Shown here: in pieces, positions 39,624 to 48,335 of the stretch
Numbering within the stretch: position 1 is the stretch's first letter
How the letters are laid out: every line of letters starts with the position of its first letter
Program-made: the position numbers and the translations under genes
Origin: Magnetococcales bacterium DCbin4
GTDB lineage: Bacteria; Pseudomonadota; Magnetococcia; Magnetococcales; UBA8363
DNA length: 59,009 bases
Direction of reading: 5' to 3'
NCBI GenBank assembly: GCA_002753735.1
Contig: PEAN01000002.1
Span: 93,641-152,649, forward strand
Notes under the pieces: generated by a model
Seen by the model: only the letters and a program-made list of their open reading frames with translations
Told to the model about the DNA's origin: nothing
Databases searched by the model: none

Positions 39624-40777
39624 ACATGCCCACGGATGACAAGAATTTCCGCCTCCTGGGAGGCAACAGTCCCGGCTGGCGTGATCGTCTATCCCGATTC
39701 CCGACCAGTCTGCTGATCCTGCTGGGCATGTTGATCCTGGGTGGATTCGTTGTCCTGTACTCGGCAGTCGGTGGTGGCGAAAACATCGATTATGTCTGGC
39801 GGCAGGCGGCACGAGCGGCATTCGGACTGACACTGTTGCTGACCATCTCCATGGCGGGCAGCGAAAAAATCTACCGCCGTTATGCCTACCTGTTTTATGG
39901 CCTTTCCCTGCTTCTCCTCATCGGCGTATTCCTCTCCGGCACCATCGGCATGGGCGCACGTCGCTGGCTGGAGATCGGCGTGCTGAACCTGCAACCTTCT
40001 GAATTGATGAAAGTGGCCCTGGTATTGGCCCTGGCCCGCTATTTCCATGATCGTTCGGTCTCCTCCGGCATCAGCATCGCCGACCTGTTCATCCCCCTGC
40101 TGATGATCGCCCTCCCGACCATCCTCATCGTCAAACAACCCGACCTGGGAACCTCCATTCTGTTATCGGCGGTCGGGATGGCGGTCATCGTCGCCGCCGG
40201 TTTGGAGTGGAAAATATTCATCGCCGTCATCACCCTCCTCGGGGCCTCCATGCCCATGGGATGGAACATGATGCACGATTACCAGCGTCGCCGCATATTG
40301 ACCTTGTTCTCTCCCGAAAAAGATCCCCTCGGCGCAGGTTATCACATCATCCAATCCAAGATTGCCATCGGTTCGGGAGGGATTTTCGGCAAGGGATTCA
40401 TGGCGGGGAGCCAAAGCCAACTCAATTTTTTGCCGGAACGGCACACTGACTTCATTTTTTCGGTCCTCGCCGAGGAATGGGGGTTTGTCGGAGGGCTGCT
40501 TCTGCTGATCACCTATTGTATGATCATCCTGCGTACCCTGATCATCGCCTCCACCGCCTCGGACCGGTTCGGGTTGTTATCGGTCGTCGGTTTGACGGCG
40601 TTATTCGCCTTTCAGGTATTGGTCAACATGGGGATGGTCATCGGTCTGCTGCCGGTCGTCGGGATCCCATTGCCGATGATCAGCTATGGCGGCAGTTCGA
40701 TGCTGACCTTGATGATGGCCATGGGCTTGATCGCCCACGTCAGCATCCATTCCAAACAACACGGACGAACCATTTGA
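39620..40777 (+). CDS. rodA: SEDS glycosyltransferase RodA
   Basis: 385 residues with about ten membrane helices, including the family signatures [19 protein letters not shown] and the C-terminal [14 protein letters not shown]. It polymerises lipid II together with PBP2 encoded by the preceding, overlapping gene. Confidence 0.96.
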   Translation: MNMPTDDKNFRLLGGNSPGWRDRLSRFPTSLLILLGMLILGGFVVLYSAVGGGENIDYVWRQAARAAFGLTLLLTISMAGSEKIYRRYAYLFYGLSLLLLIGVFLSGTIGMGARRWLEIGVLNLQPSELMKVALVLALARYFHDRSVSSGISIADLFIPLLMIALPTILIVKQPDLGTSILLSAVGMAVIVAAGLEWKIFIAVITLLGASMPMGWNMMHDYQRRRILTLFSPEKDPLGAGYHIIQSKIAIGSGGIFGKGFMAGSQSQLNFLPERHTDFIFSVLAEEWGFVGGLLLLITYCMIILRTLIIASTASDRFGLLSVVGLTALFAFQVLVNMGMVIGLLPVVGIPLPMISYGGSSMLTLMMAMGLIAHVSIHSKQHGRTI

Positions 40778-40802
40778 ACCTGTCACCACAAAGGGGTCGA
40801 GC

Positions 40803-41762
40803 ATGAAACTTTCCGAACTGGCGCAAACCCTGAAGCTGGAACATGTCGGGGCCGATGTGGACGTCAAAAGGGTCGTCCCTTTGGAACAGGCCACCATCGA
40901 CGACCTTTCCTTTGTCATCGATGCCCATTGGCTTGAAAAAGCCCCGGCCACCACTGCGTTGATCGTACAAAAAAAACTGCTATCCCGGGTCCAGGACCGC
41001 CCGTGCCTGTTGAGCGACCATCCCCCCCTGGATGCGGCTCAGGCGGCCATCCACCTGGGAATGCTTCCGTTCGGCCTGGCACCGGGAATCCACCCGCAGG
41101 CGTTGATTCATCCCGGTGCCCGTTTAGGGACCGGAGTCGGAGTCGGTCCGGGTGCCCACATCGGCGATCAGGTCACCATTGGCGATGACAGCCTCATTCA
41201 CGCCGGGGCCGTCATTTTACCGGGAACCATCATCGGGGCACGTTGCATCATCCAATCCAATGCCGTCATTGGCGCCGATGGATTTGGCTATGAATTCGTC
41301 CAGGGACGGCACGTCAAGATTCCCCATTTCGGCAATGTCATCCTGGGTGACGATGTGGAGGTCGGTGCCTGCACCACCATCGACCGGGGACGATTCGGAC
41401 CCACCAGGATCGGCGATGGAACCAAGATCGACAACCAGGTCCAGATCGCCCACAATTGCCAGATCGGCAAGGGTTGCATCATCGTCGCTCAAGTGGGAAT
41501 TTCAGGATCGTGCATCCTTGAAGATTATTGCGTCCTTGCCGGTCAGGCCGGTGTCGTCCCCCACATCACCATCGGCAAAGGGGCACGAATTGCTGCCGGG
41601 ACCGGCGTAGCGGAAGATGTCCCCGCAGGCGCAACCTGGTCGGGATGGTGGGGACAAAATCACCGTGACAATAGAATTCAGATCGTTCTGTTGCGCAAAC
41701 TGCCGGAGTTGATGAAAAAAATGCGTTCCCTCCTGGAAAAGGGGGATCAGAACACCGATTGA
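40803..41762 (+). CDS. lpxD: UDP-3-O-acylglucosamine N-acyltransferase
   Basis: 319 residues. A small N-terminal uridine-binding domain is followed by a left-handed beta-helix of hexapeptide repeats (for example [20 protein letters not shown]), with the catalytic-type QIAHNCQIG His region and a helical C-terminus. Acts in lipid A synthesis. Position right after rodA, away from lpxA and fabZ, is unusual but not unique. AAAGGGG precedes ATG 40803. Confidence 0.96.
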   Translation: MKLSELAQTLKLEHVGADVDVKRVVPLEQATIDDLSFVIDAHWLEKAPATTALIVQKKLLSRVQDRPCLLSDHPPLDAAQAAIHLGMLPFGLAPGIHPQALIHPGARLGTGVGVGPGAHIGDQVTIGDDSLIHAGAVILPGTIIGARCIIQSNAVIGADGFGYEFVQGRHVKIPHFGNVILGDDVEVGACTTIDRGRFGPTRIGDGTKIDNQVQIAHNCQIGKGCIIVAQVGISGSCILEDYCVLAGQAGVVPHITIGKGARIAAGTGVAEDVPAGATWSGWWGQNHRDNRIQIVLLRKLPELMKKMRSLLEKGDQNTD

Positions 41763-41803
41763 CAAGAAAAATGGGGGATCAAGGGACCTCCCCCCTTTTT
41801 TTT
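41763..41803 (+). terminator. Rho-independent terminator after lpxD
   Basis: GGGGGA (41773-41778) pairs with TCCCCC (41789-41794), followed by a run of eight T; flanking A-runs make it work in either direction. The next gene starts only about 8 bases after the T-run. Confidence 0.9.
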
Positions 41804-41810
41804 CTTAACC

Positions 41811-42440
41811 ATGACACCCCAACCCCACATTTCTCTCAATGTCCTTGGCCGGACACCTGAGATGGGAAAGGTCAAGACACGACTGATTCCCCTGCTCGGT
41901 CCCCTCGGTGCCACCCGGGCCCACGAACGACTCCTGACCCATGTGGTCCATATCGCCCGTGCCTGGTGCCACGCCGCGAGTAACCGACAGTTCCTGCTGT
42001 GGTGTACCCCGAACACCCATCATCCCTTTTTCGATGGATTGATCCCCCCCCATCAACGCCGTCCGCAACCGGAGGGAGACCTGGGACATCGTCTGGCCAC
42101 CATCGTCGTCCGCCAACTCAAACACCACCAGGGGGTCATCCTCCTCGGCGGTGATTGCGTCTCGATCACCCTGCCCATCCTTGATCAAACCCTGGCAGCG
42201 TTGCTCCACCACGATGCCGTCATGGTTCCTGCGGAAGATGGCGGATACCTCCTCCTGGCCCTGACCCGTCATCACCCTTCGCTGTTTGCGAACATTCCCT
42301 GGGGCAGCGCAACCGTTGCCGCAGAAACCAGAATACGTCTCAACGGTCTCGGTTGGCGCTGGCAGGAACTCGCCGCGGGATGGGATGTCGATCACCCCCG
42401 GGATTGGTTGCGGTTCCAATCCATGATCAGGAAAACCTAA
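41811..42440 (+). CDS. DUF2064/TIGR04282-type glycosyltransferase-like protein
   Basis: 209 residues, nucleotide-sugar-transferase fold. The N-terminal GRTPEMGKVKTRL resembles the PxPGKVKTRL motif of the family, and VILLGGDCVSITL matches its nucleotide-binding strand. No ribosome site is visible because the gene begins directly after the lpxD terminator. The substrate is unknown; the family name refers to arsenosugar synthesis in some bacteria only. Confidence 0.82.
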   Translation: MTPQPHISLNVLGRTPEMGKVKTRLIPLLGPLGATRAHERLLTHVVHIARAWCHAASNRQFLLWCTPNTHHPFFDGLIPPHQRRPQPEGDLGHRLATIVVRQLKHHQGVILLGGDCVSITLPILDQTLAALLHHDAVMVPAEDGGYLLLALTRHHPSLFANIPWGSATVAAETRIRLNGLGWRWQELAAGWDVDHPRDWLRFQSMIRKT

Positions 42441-42607
42441 TCGATATTAAAAAAACTATTGAAAGAAAAAATGGGTCTCAAGGGATTGCCCCCGGGGTGT
42501 TGATTTTAGGAACAAAGTCAAAAGCGGGGCATGGAAACCTTTTTGTTTGAAGTCAAAATCAAAGTCCTGGGGGCAATCCCTTGATACCCCTTTTTTCTTT
42601 CAATGAT
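42441..42607. repeat. Copy of the dispersed intergenic repeat
   Basis: Between two convergent genes. The ends form an inverted pair (ggattgcccccggggtgtt near 42481 and cctgggggcaatcccttga near 42568) with A/T runs outside. Inside is the shared core gcggggcatggaaacc (42525) followed by tttttgtttgaa, also seen inverted at about 48213 and, diverged, at 58870. Confidence 0.75.
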
Positions 42608-42609
42608 CA

Positions 42610-43437
42610 TCAAAAACGGGATCTTTTCCCCAGTTCCCGGACCAGGCGATCAATGGTCATGGCATCGGCGACCGATACCAGTTTGAACTGAACCCCATAT
42701 TGCTGACTGGCCTGTTGCGGATTTTTTTCATCGCGCGCCCGGGCGATACGACAGACTGAACCGAAGGTGGATAACGGCGTCCCTTGCAACAGGGAGCCAT
42801 GGATGCTCACCCCCACTTTATCACCGATTTCGAGTGGTTCATGCTGCTCTGGACAGGAGAAGGAAAGCCCGCCTGAAGAAAGGTCGATCAGATGACCGTT
42901 GAATCCGGCACTGCCCCGCTTTTGCACGGTCACCCCCATATTGGCCTGAGCCGGGACCAGTACGCGCTGCTGCTGCCGTCTGTGGCGAATACGAATCCTG
43001 CTGGGCATCGACAACTGTATGGCCTGCGCCCCATCCACCATCAATACCTTCTGGAACGTGGTTGCGATTTCATTGGATTCCAGTCCTATGAAATAGCGGA
43101 CCACCACCTGAGGTGTCTTGCGTATTTTGATGTTCCCGATGGTCGGTTCCAATGGGACGATCAAAAAAGATGAAGGGATTTCCATCCCCGTACCATGATC
43201 GGAAAAGCCCGCCCCGTCTTCATCATTGGCGACATCTCCCGGCTTGCTGGTCATTGCCGCGAGCAGATCGCCATCATTTCTCCCCACTCCCAATCCCCCT
43301 GGAAATGGCAATACTCGTGAGCCATAGCGTTCGCGACTTTCACTCCCACCCAAAGCAATCTCCAGCAATGCCGCTTCCTGCTGTGCCCGGAGCAGGGATT
43401 CGAACACTCTTCTTTTGTCATGGTGCGTGTTTTCCAT
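42610..43437 (-). CDS. YcgR-like PilZ-domain protein
   Basis: About 275 residues. The C-terminal PilZ domain has RRQQQR and DLSSGGLSFS (about 185-195), the c-di-GMP ligand motifs. The N-terminal half probably carries a flagellar-brake (YcgR-N) type domain. ATG 43437 is preferred over the TTG just before it. It is the second PilZ protein in the window and sits alone between the lpxD-side genes and the TRAP genes. Confidence 0.85.
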   Translation of the reverse strand: MENTHHDKRRVFESLLRAQQEAALLEIALGGSESRERYGSRVLPFPGGLGVGRNDGDLLAAMTSKPGDVANDEDGAGFSDHGTGMEIPSSFLIVPLEPTIGNIKIRKTPQVVVRYFIGLESNEIATTFQKVLMVDGAQAIQLSMPSRIRIRHRRQQQRVLVPAQANMGVTVQKRGSAGFNGHLIDLSSGGLSFSCPEQHEPLEIGDKVGVSIHGSLLQGTPLSTFGSVCRIARARDEKNPQQASQQYGVQFKLVSVADAMTIDRLVRELGKRSRF

Positions 43438-43482
43438 CAAAAACGATCCACAGCGTCATGAAGAAATGGGATTATGATCGCA

Positions 43483-44868
43483 TCATTGACCATAGATGAC
43501 GCCTGGTAACCAAGTCGCCATGGACGGCCAAAGGGCAAGAAGAAACAAACCGATTACCTGGATCACGATAAAGGGGACCACGCCCCGATAGATATCGGTG
43601 GTCAAAATACTGGCCGGGGCAATGCCGCGAAGATAAAACAGGGCAAACCCGAATGGAGGCGTCAAAAACGAGGTTTGCAGATTGACCCCCATCATCACCC
43701 CCAACCAGACCGGATCCAACCCCATGGCCAACAACGGGGGGCCGACAATCGGAACCACGACGTAGGTGATTTCGATGAAGTCGATGATGAAGCCTAAAAG
43801 AAACATGATCAACATGACCACGAACATCGCCCCCACCGCCCCACCGGGGAGACTCAACAGCATGTCGTGAACCATGTCATCACCATGAAATCCACGGAAT
43901 ACCAAAGAGAAGATTGCGGCTCCAATGAAAATCAAAAACACCATGCTGGTGACACGGAGGGTACTGAGCATGACTTCTTCCAGGGCGGCACGGTTCATCC
44001 GACCCCGCAACATGGCCATGACCAGGGCACCCACCGCCCCCACGGACGCCGCCTCCGTAGGCGTGGCCAACCCGGCCAGAATGGAACCCATGACCGAAGC
44101 GATCAATACCACCGGAGGGATCAGCACCCGCAGCACCCGCAACCACAAACCTTGACTTTGGGCACTGCGTTCATCTGCCGGGATGGCCGGGGCACGTTTG
44201 GGTTGCAGATAGGAAACCGCTGCCAGATAAATGATGTACATCCCGACCAGAAACAGACCGGGAATGATGGCACCGACAAACAGATCACCGACCGAAACGG
44301 TACGCGGGGAGTAGACCCCCATTTTAAGCTGTGCCTGCTGGTAGGAGGCGGATAACACATCACCGAGGATCACCAGGACGATGGAGGGAGGGATGATCTG
44401 GCCCAAGGTACCGGCAGCACAGATGGTTCCGGTTGCCAGAGCGGGGTCATACCCCCGGCGCAACATGGTTGGAAGGGATAGCAACCCCATGGTCACCACC
44501 GTGGCCCCGACAATGCCGGTGCTGGCGGCAAGCAAGGCCCCCACCACCATGACGGAGATGGCGATTCCCCCACGCAAACGGCCAAAGAGGAGCGCCATGG
44601 TCTCCAACAGATCTTCCGCCACATGGGATCGTTCCAGGACCACCCCCATGAAGACGAACAAGGGAACCGCCATGAGGGTATCGTTGATCATGATACCATA
44701 GATGCGGTTGGGGACCGCTTCGAGAAAGGCGGGATCAAACATGTCGAGGGCATAACCGATTCCTGCCCCTGCCAGGGAGGCCCCTGCCAGGGTAAAGGCC
44801 ACGGGATAACCCGCCAGGAGGACCATGGCGACAACAGCAAACATGATGATTGCGGCATATTCTTCCAT
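43483..44868 (-). CDS. dctM: TRAP transporter large permease (DctM type)
   Basis: 461 residues with about twelve membrane helices. Typical family segments are PTMLRRGYDPALATGTICA, GQIIPPSIVLVILGD and GVMMGVNLQTSFLTPPFGF. It is the main translocation subunit for organic acids. ATG 44868 follows AAGGAG by six bases. It lies 3 bp after the small subunit gene. Confidence 0.93.
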   Translation of the reverse strand: MEEYAAIIMFAVVAMVLLAGYPVAFTLAGASLAGAGIGYALDMFDPAFLEAVPNRIYGIMINDTLMAVPLFVFMGVVLERSHVAEDLLETMALLFGRLRGGIAISVMVVGALLAASTGIVGATVVTMGLLSLPTMLRRGYDPALATGTICAAGTLGQIIPPSIVLVILGDVLSASYQQAQLKMGVYSPRTVSVGDLFVGAIIPGLFLVGMYIIYLAAVSYLQPKRAPAIPADERSAQSQGLWLRVLRVLIPPVVLIASVMGSILAGLATPTEAASVGAVGALVMAMLRGRMNRAALEEVMLSTLRVTSMVFLIFIGAAIFSLVFRGFHGDDMVHDMLLSLPGGAVGAMFVVMLIMFLLGFIIDFIEITYVVVPIVGPPLLAMGLDPVWLGVMMGVNLQTSFLTPPFGFALFYLRGIAPASILTTDIYRGVVPFIVIQVIGLFLLALWPSMATWLPGVIYGQ

Positions 44869-44871
44869 GGA

Positions 44872-45396
44872 TCACTCCTTATCCCACCCCAGGAGGGTCA
44901 GACAAGAACCCGCCATCTGACCCACCCCCTGGATCATGACAAGGCCCGGAAAAACCAGAATCAACCCTTTCAACAGCCAGACCCCGTTGAGTCCCCCCGC
45001 CTCGCGCGATCCCTCCCGCATTTCCCAGGCGACCGCCACATAGTCCCAACTCATGACCAGGATGAAGATCATCATGGGGAACAACAGCAACAATCCCCCC
45101 ATCAGGTTGGTCCATGCCTTGGCACGCGGCGACAAGGGGCGATAAAAAATATCGACCCGCACATGTTCGTCATATTTGAAGGTATAAGCGGCACCCAACA
45201 TGAAAATGGTCGCATGGAGGTAGAGCGCCGATTCCTGAACATCGATCCGTCCCCAATCGAACAGGTAACGCATGATGACAACGAAGAAAACGGTCAAGAC
45301 CATCAACAGAATCAGCCAGGCGACGCATTTCCCGGTCCATTCGCTGATTCCATCGCTTACCTGCTTCATGGAAACGAGCAACCGTTTCATCTCCAT
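44872..45396 (-). CDS. dctQ: TRAP transporter small permease (DctQ type)
   Basis: 174 residues with four membrane helices (AWLILLMVLTVFFVVIMRYLF and YVAVAWEMREGSREAGG are visible family features). It works with DctM. No DctP-type binding protein gene is next to the pair in this window, so the ligand cannot be guessed. ATG 45396 is used; ATG 45390 is also possible. Confidence 0.88.
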   Translation of the reverse strand: MEMKRLLVSMKQVSDGISEWTGKCVAWLILLMVLTVFFVVIMRYLFDWGRIDVQESALYLHATIFMLGAAYTFKYDEHVRVDIFYRPLSPRAKAWTNLMGGLLLLFPMMIFILVMSWDYVAVAWEMREGSREAGGLNGVWLLKGLILVFPGLVMIQGVGQMAGSCLTLLGWDKE

Positions 45397-45510
45397 CCCC
45401 CATTTCTGGTACCCGGAAAAACACCCCTACGCCCCCGGTAATTCCGTCTCAACGGGAACGGTCCCACTTTGTCACATTTCTCTCACCAATGCTACCTGAT
45501 CAAATCAGAC

Positions 45511-47190
45511 CTAAAGTCCCTGCGTCAATCGTCCAATGAGATCACCACGGCGAAAAGTGGCCGACAATTGCTGCATCGAAATTTCCCGATCGCCATAAAG
45601 TTCCCGCAACGATTGATCGATATCCCTTGACGAATCCTGGAAATATTGTTCCCCATTGGCATCGATCAACTCCTTGGCCCGGATGAAATTGCGGTGATCC
45701 AACCCATCCAACGATGCACCAAGGTCCAGCAACAATCGATAGCCCATCCGCATGGCGATGAAACACGAAGCGTAACGGACGAACACCGGATCGCGTTCCA
45801 TCGGTCGGCGGCGATGGTTCTCCGCAATCCGATACAACAGAACTGCGGCGATGGTTTGCGCCCCATTGAGTCGATCCGTGAAAATGGTATCGTAAAGTTT
45901 TCCGAAATGCTCCCGGGTCAAAAATTTTGCCTGATGCGGGGCACGCCGCCAAACCGCCAATACCGCTTCGGCTGCGACCCCGGAAGTGATCTCATACGCT
46001 TTTGCCAGGGTATCCATCCGCTTGCGACGATATTCGTATCCATACTCCCTGATGCTCATCTCCAATTGTCGCTGCCGGTCATCATTGGATCGAAGATCCT
46101 TGAGATCCACTGGATTTTGACTGTTGGTCGCCTGAGTGATTTTTAATATGAGGTCACTGTTTTCCCGAGGCAGTTCGTACAGCCTGAGCAATACGCTCGC
46201 ATGCATGGGTAGCGTCAGGCCGCTACGATTCATCTCTTCAATGGTTTTAAAAATTGTCACACACGTTTGACCGCCATTGACGAGTTGCAGGTTTTCCACA
46301 TGGACCTGATAATTGCCATCCTGCAAGGCATTGTATTTGAACCGGTCGCAGATCAACGTCAGACCATTATTAAAGAAGTAAAAGTTTTCGGGACAATCGG
46401 AAACGAGGGTTTTGCGGATCGACTCGTTCACCCGGTTGCCGTGCAGGCCGAGATAACGCCGAATATTGCGCTCCAACAACCGATCCCCATGACGTTCCAT
46501 CAAGGCAGCCACTTCGGTGACCCGAATCCGCCCGATACATACCCTGCTGTAATTCATATCCTCGACTACCGCCTTGCCGGTCAACCGCAGGATGTCATCC
46601 ACGACCTTGACACGTTGCAAAATACGCAGCAATACATCATGGTTGACATGCTCCCAGGTCACCTGTGTGCCGAATCCGCTACGGTCAATTGCCGCCTGAG
46701 CGGCGGCATTCCATGGCAGGCCGTTGTTACAGGCAATGGCCCGGACTTTGGGAATCAATCCATCACGAATCATCGAACGCGCAGCTTCCACCTTGGCCTC
46801 GATGCGTTCATTGATCGCTACCAGTTTTGTCTCTGGATCAAAAAGGTTACGAAGGGCATGAATCAAGGCATTGATGCCAACTCCTTCAAAGTTGGAGGTT
46901 CCCTCCAGTTTTTTTTTGTATTTCCCCTGAAACAAAGTGACCGCAAATTCACCGTCCACCTCCTCGGTCACATGCATGGCATCGACGCCAAAATCACCGC
47001 CCCCCTCCGTCAGACAATCGAAAGTATCCTCTGGCGACAAGTCCAATAGGGTTTGGACACACAGATACACAAAAGCGAGCGATTTCAATTTTCCTTCATC
47101 ATTGATTTTCAATTCCGCCCTGGCTTGGTCACGAATGTCATCCATCACGCCACCCACACGTTGATCGATAATCGACAGATTGATATTCAT
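45511..47190 (-). CDS. AIPR-family abortive infection/phage resistance protein
   Basis: About 559 residues. The AIPR domain is recognisable by NFYFFNNGLTLICD and NLQLVNGGQTCVTIFK in the middle. The N-terminal part has GGGDFGVDAMH and, further on, LFQGKYKK, a spacing like the D...(Q/E)xK site of PD-(D/E)xK nucleases. AIPR proteins act in phage defence, often by abortive infection. ATG 47190 has AAGGA five bases upstream. About 47 bp upstream lies the tail of a lost LuxR-type gene in the same direction. Confidence 0.88.
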   Translation of the reverse strand: MNINLSIIDQRVGGVMDDIRDQARAELKINDEGKLKSLAFVYLCVQTLLDLSPEDTFDCLTEGGGDFGVDAMHVTEEVDGEFAVTLFQGKYKKKLEGTSNFEGVGINALIHALRNLFDPETKLVAINERIEAKVEAARSMIRDGLIPKVRAIACNNGLPWNAAAQAAIDRSGFGTQVTWEHVNHDVLLRILQRVKVVDDILRLTGKAVVEDMNYSRVCIGRIRVTEVAALMERHGDRLLERNIRRYLGLHGNRVNESIRKTLVSDCPENFYFFNNGLTLICDRFKYNALQDGNYQVHVENLQLVNGGQTCVTIFKTIEEMNRSGLTLPMHASVLLRLYELPRENSDLILKITQATNSQNPVDLKDLRSNDDRQRQLEMSIREYGYEYRRKRMDTLAKAYEITSGVAAEAVLAVWRRAPHQAKFLTREHFGKLYDTIFTDRLNGAQTIAAVLLYRIAENHRRRPMERDPVFVRYASCFIAMRMGYRLLLDLGASLDGLDHRNFIRAKELIDANGEQYFQDSSRDIDQSLRELYGDREISMQQLSATFRRGDLIGRLTQGL

Positions 47191-47237
47191 GATCGTCCTT
47201 TTCATGTCTGACCCGCCACCGATCCGGTGATGACTGA

Positions 47238-47306
47238 TCATAGCGGTTCAAACATTTGATACAAAACTGCCTGAGCCGCGGCCTGGACCTTGTTGATTGC
47301 CATGAG
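47238..47306 (-). pseudogene. 3' remnant of a LuxR-type regulator gene
   Basis: Encodes LMAINKVQAAAQAVLYQMF and a stop, matching the C-terminus of the intact LuxR paralogue at 52601 (LMATNKVQAVARAVLYKM). The homology ends at 47306, at a junction close to the rlmJ stop codon. The gene body is missing. The DNA similarity continues through the spacer into the AIPR start. Confidence 0.8.
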
Positions 47307-47326
47307 TGCGCCCCGGATTGACCTTC

Positions 47327-48127
47327 TCATGATTCCGTGTCCCGTTGCGGAACGAACTGATCGACCTCGGCAAGCGCCTCGTCCACACCATGGGGCAGAT
47401 TGACGAACATGAGTCCGCTGCCATACATGCGCCGGGTGGTCTGTGGCTCGGCGATGAACACTTCTCTCCGAGCAAACTTTGGCAACTCGGACCGCTCCAA
47501 CTGATGGCACAAACCGGGATGCAAATGGTCCTTGAGTAGTGGATACCACACCATGATCACCGCTCCGGGACATTTGCGGTGGATCTTTGGAATCAACTGT
47601 CCCACCTGTTCATATTCAGTTTTGACCTCATAACTCGGATCAACCAAGACCAGGCAACGACGTGGTGTGGGTGGCAGAAGGGCCAGGACCCCTTCATAAC
47701 CGTTACGATGGTGGATATGGACATTTTTTTCGCCCCGAAAGGTTTGGCGCAACTGCGCCAGGGTTCCAGGATGCAATTCCATCAGATGAATGGAATCTGC
47801 TGGCCGCAACGACAGGCGGGCCAGCCAGGGCGATCCCGGATAATGGGCGGGTCCAAATCTGGCCCTGATTTTTTCGATCACCTGGCGATAGGGATGATCT
47901 TCCCTTGGCATCCCATGCGCGAGCAACCGTTGAATCCCCTGTTGCGCTTCGCCGGTTTTGGCAGCCATCGGCGATTCCAGGTCATACACCCCCCCACCCG
48001 AATGACTTTCGATATAGGTCATCGGTTGATCCTTGGCAGTCATCCGCGCCAGAATCACTGCCAGGGATGCATGCTTGTGGACATCCGCCGGACCACCGGC
48101 ATGATAATCGTGTTGATAAGACAGCAT
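47327..48127 (-). CDS. rlmJ: 23S rRNA (adenine-2030-N6)-methyltransferase RlmJ
   Basis: 266 residues with the family N-terminus MLSYQHDYHAGGPADVHKH, the ESHSGGG SAM-binding region and the catalytic-type LVDPSYE motif (a variant of DPPYE). Methylates A2030 in 23S rRNA. The 3' end borders the rearrangement junction. The frame is intact. Confidence 0.93.
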   Translation of the reverse strand: MLSYQHDYHAGGPADVHKHASLAVILARMTAKDQPMTYIESHSGGGVYDLESPMAAKTGEAQQGIQRLLAHGMPREDHPYRQVIEKIRARFGPAHYPGSPWLARLSLRPADSIHLMELHPGTLAQLRQTFRGEKNVHIHHRNGYEGVLALLPPTPRRCLVLVDPSYEVKTEYEQVGQLIPKIHRKCPGAVIMVWYPLLKDHLHPGLCHQLERSELPKFARREVFIAEPQTTRRMYGSGLMFVNLPHGVDEALAEVDQFVPQRDTES

Positions 48128-48146
48128 GGAACGATGCGGGTTATCA

Positions 48147-48305
48147 ATTATTAAAAGAAAAAAGGGGGCTTAAGGGACTGCCCCCAGGGTGTTGACATTG
48201 ATTTTTACTTTAAACAAAAAGGTTTCCATGCTCAAGATTTTGACTTCGTTCTTGAAATCAACACCATGGGGGCAATCCCTCAAGCCCCCTTTGTTCTTTC
48301 AATAA
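48147..48305. repeat. Copy of the dispersed intergenic repeat
   Basis: Inverted ends (ttattaaaagaaaaaagggg... and ...ccccctttgttctttcaat) with hairpin arms gggactgcccccagggtg and caccatgggggcaatccct, and the shared core ttaaacaaaaaggtttccat at about 48214. It fills the space between rlmJ and the Hsp70-like gene. Confidence 0.75.
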
Positions 48306-48335
48306 TCCCGAACCGGGGAGGTACCTGGGCAGTTG

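Noticed and set aside
47248-47573. Minus-strand ORFs spanning the LuxR remnant and the rlmJ 3' end
   Set aside because: They fuse frames out of register with rlmJ; only the last 22 codons of one are LuxR-like, so this was called a remnant instead.
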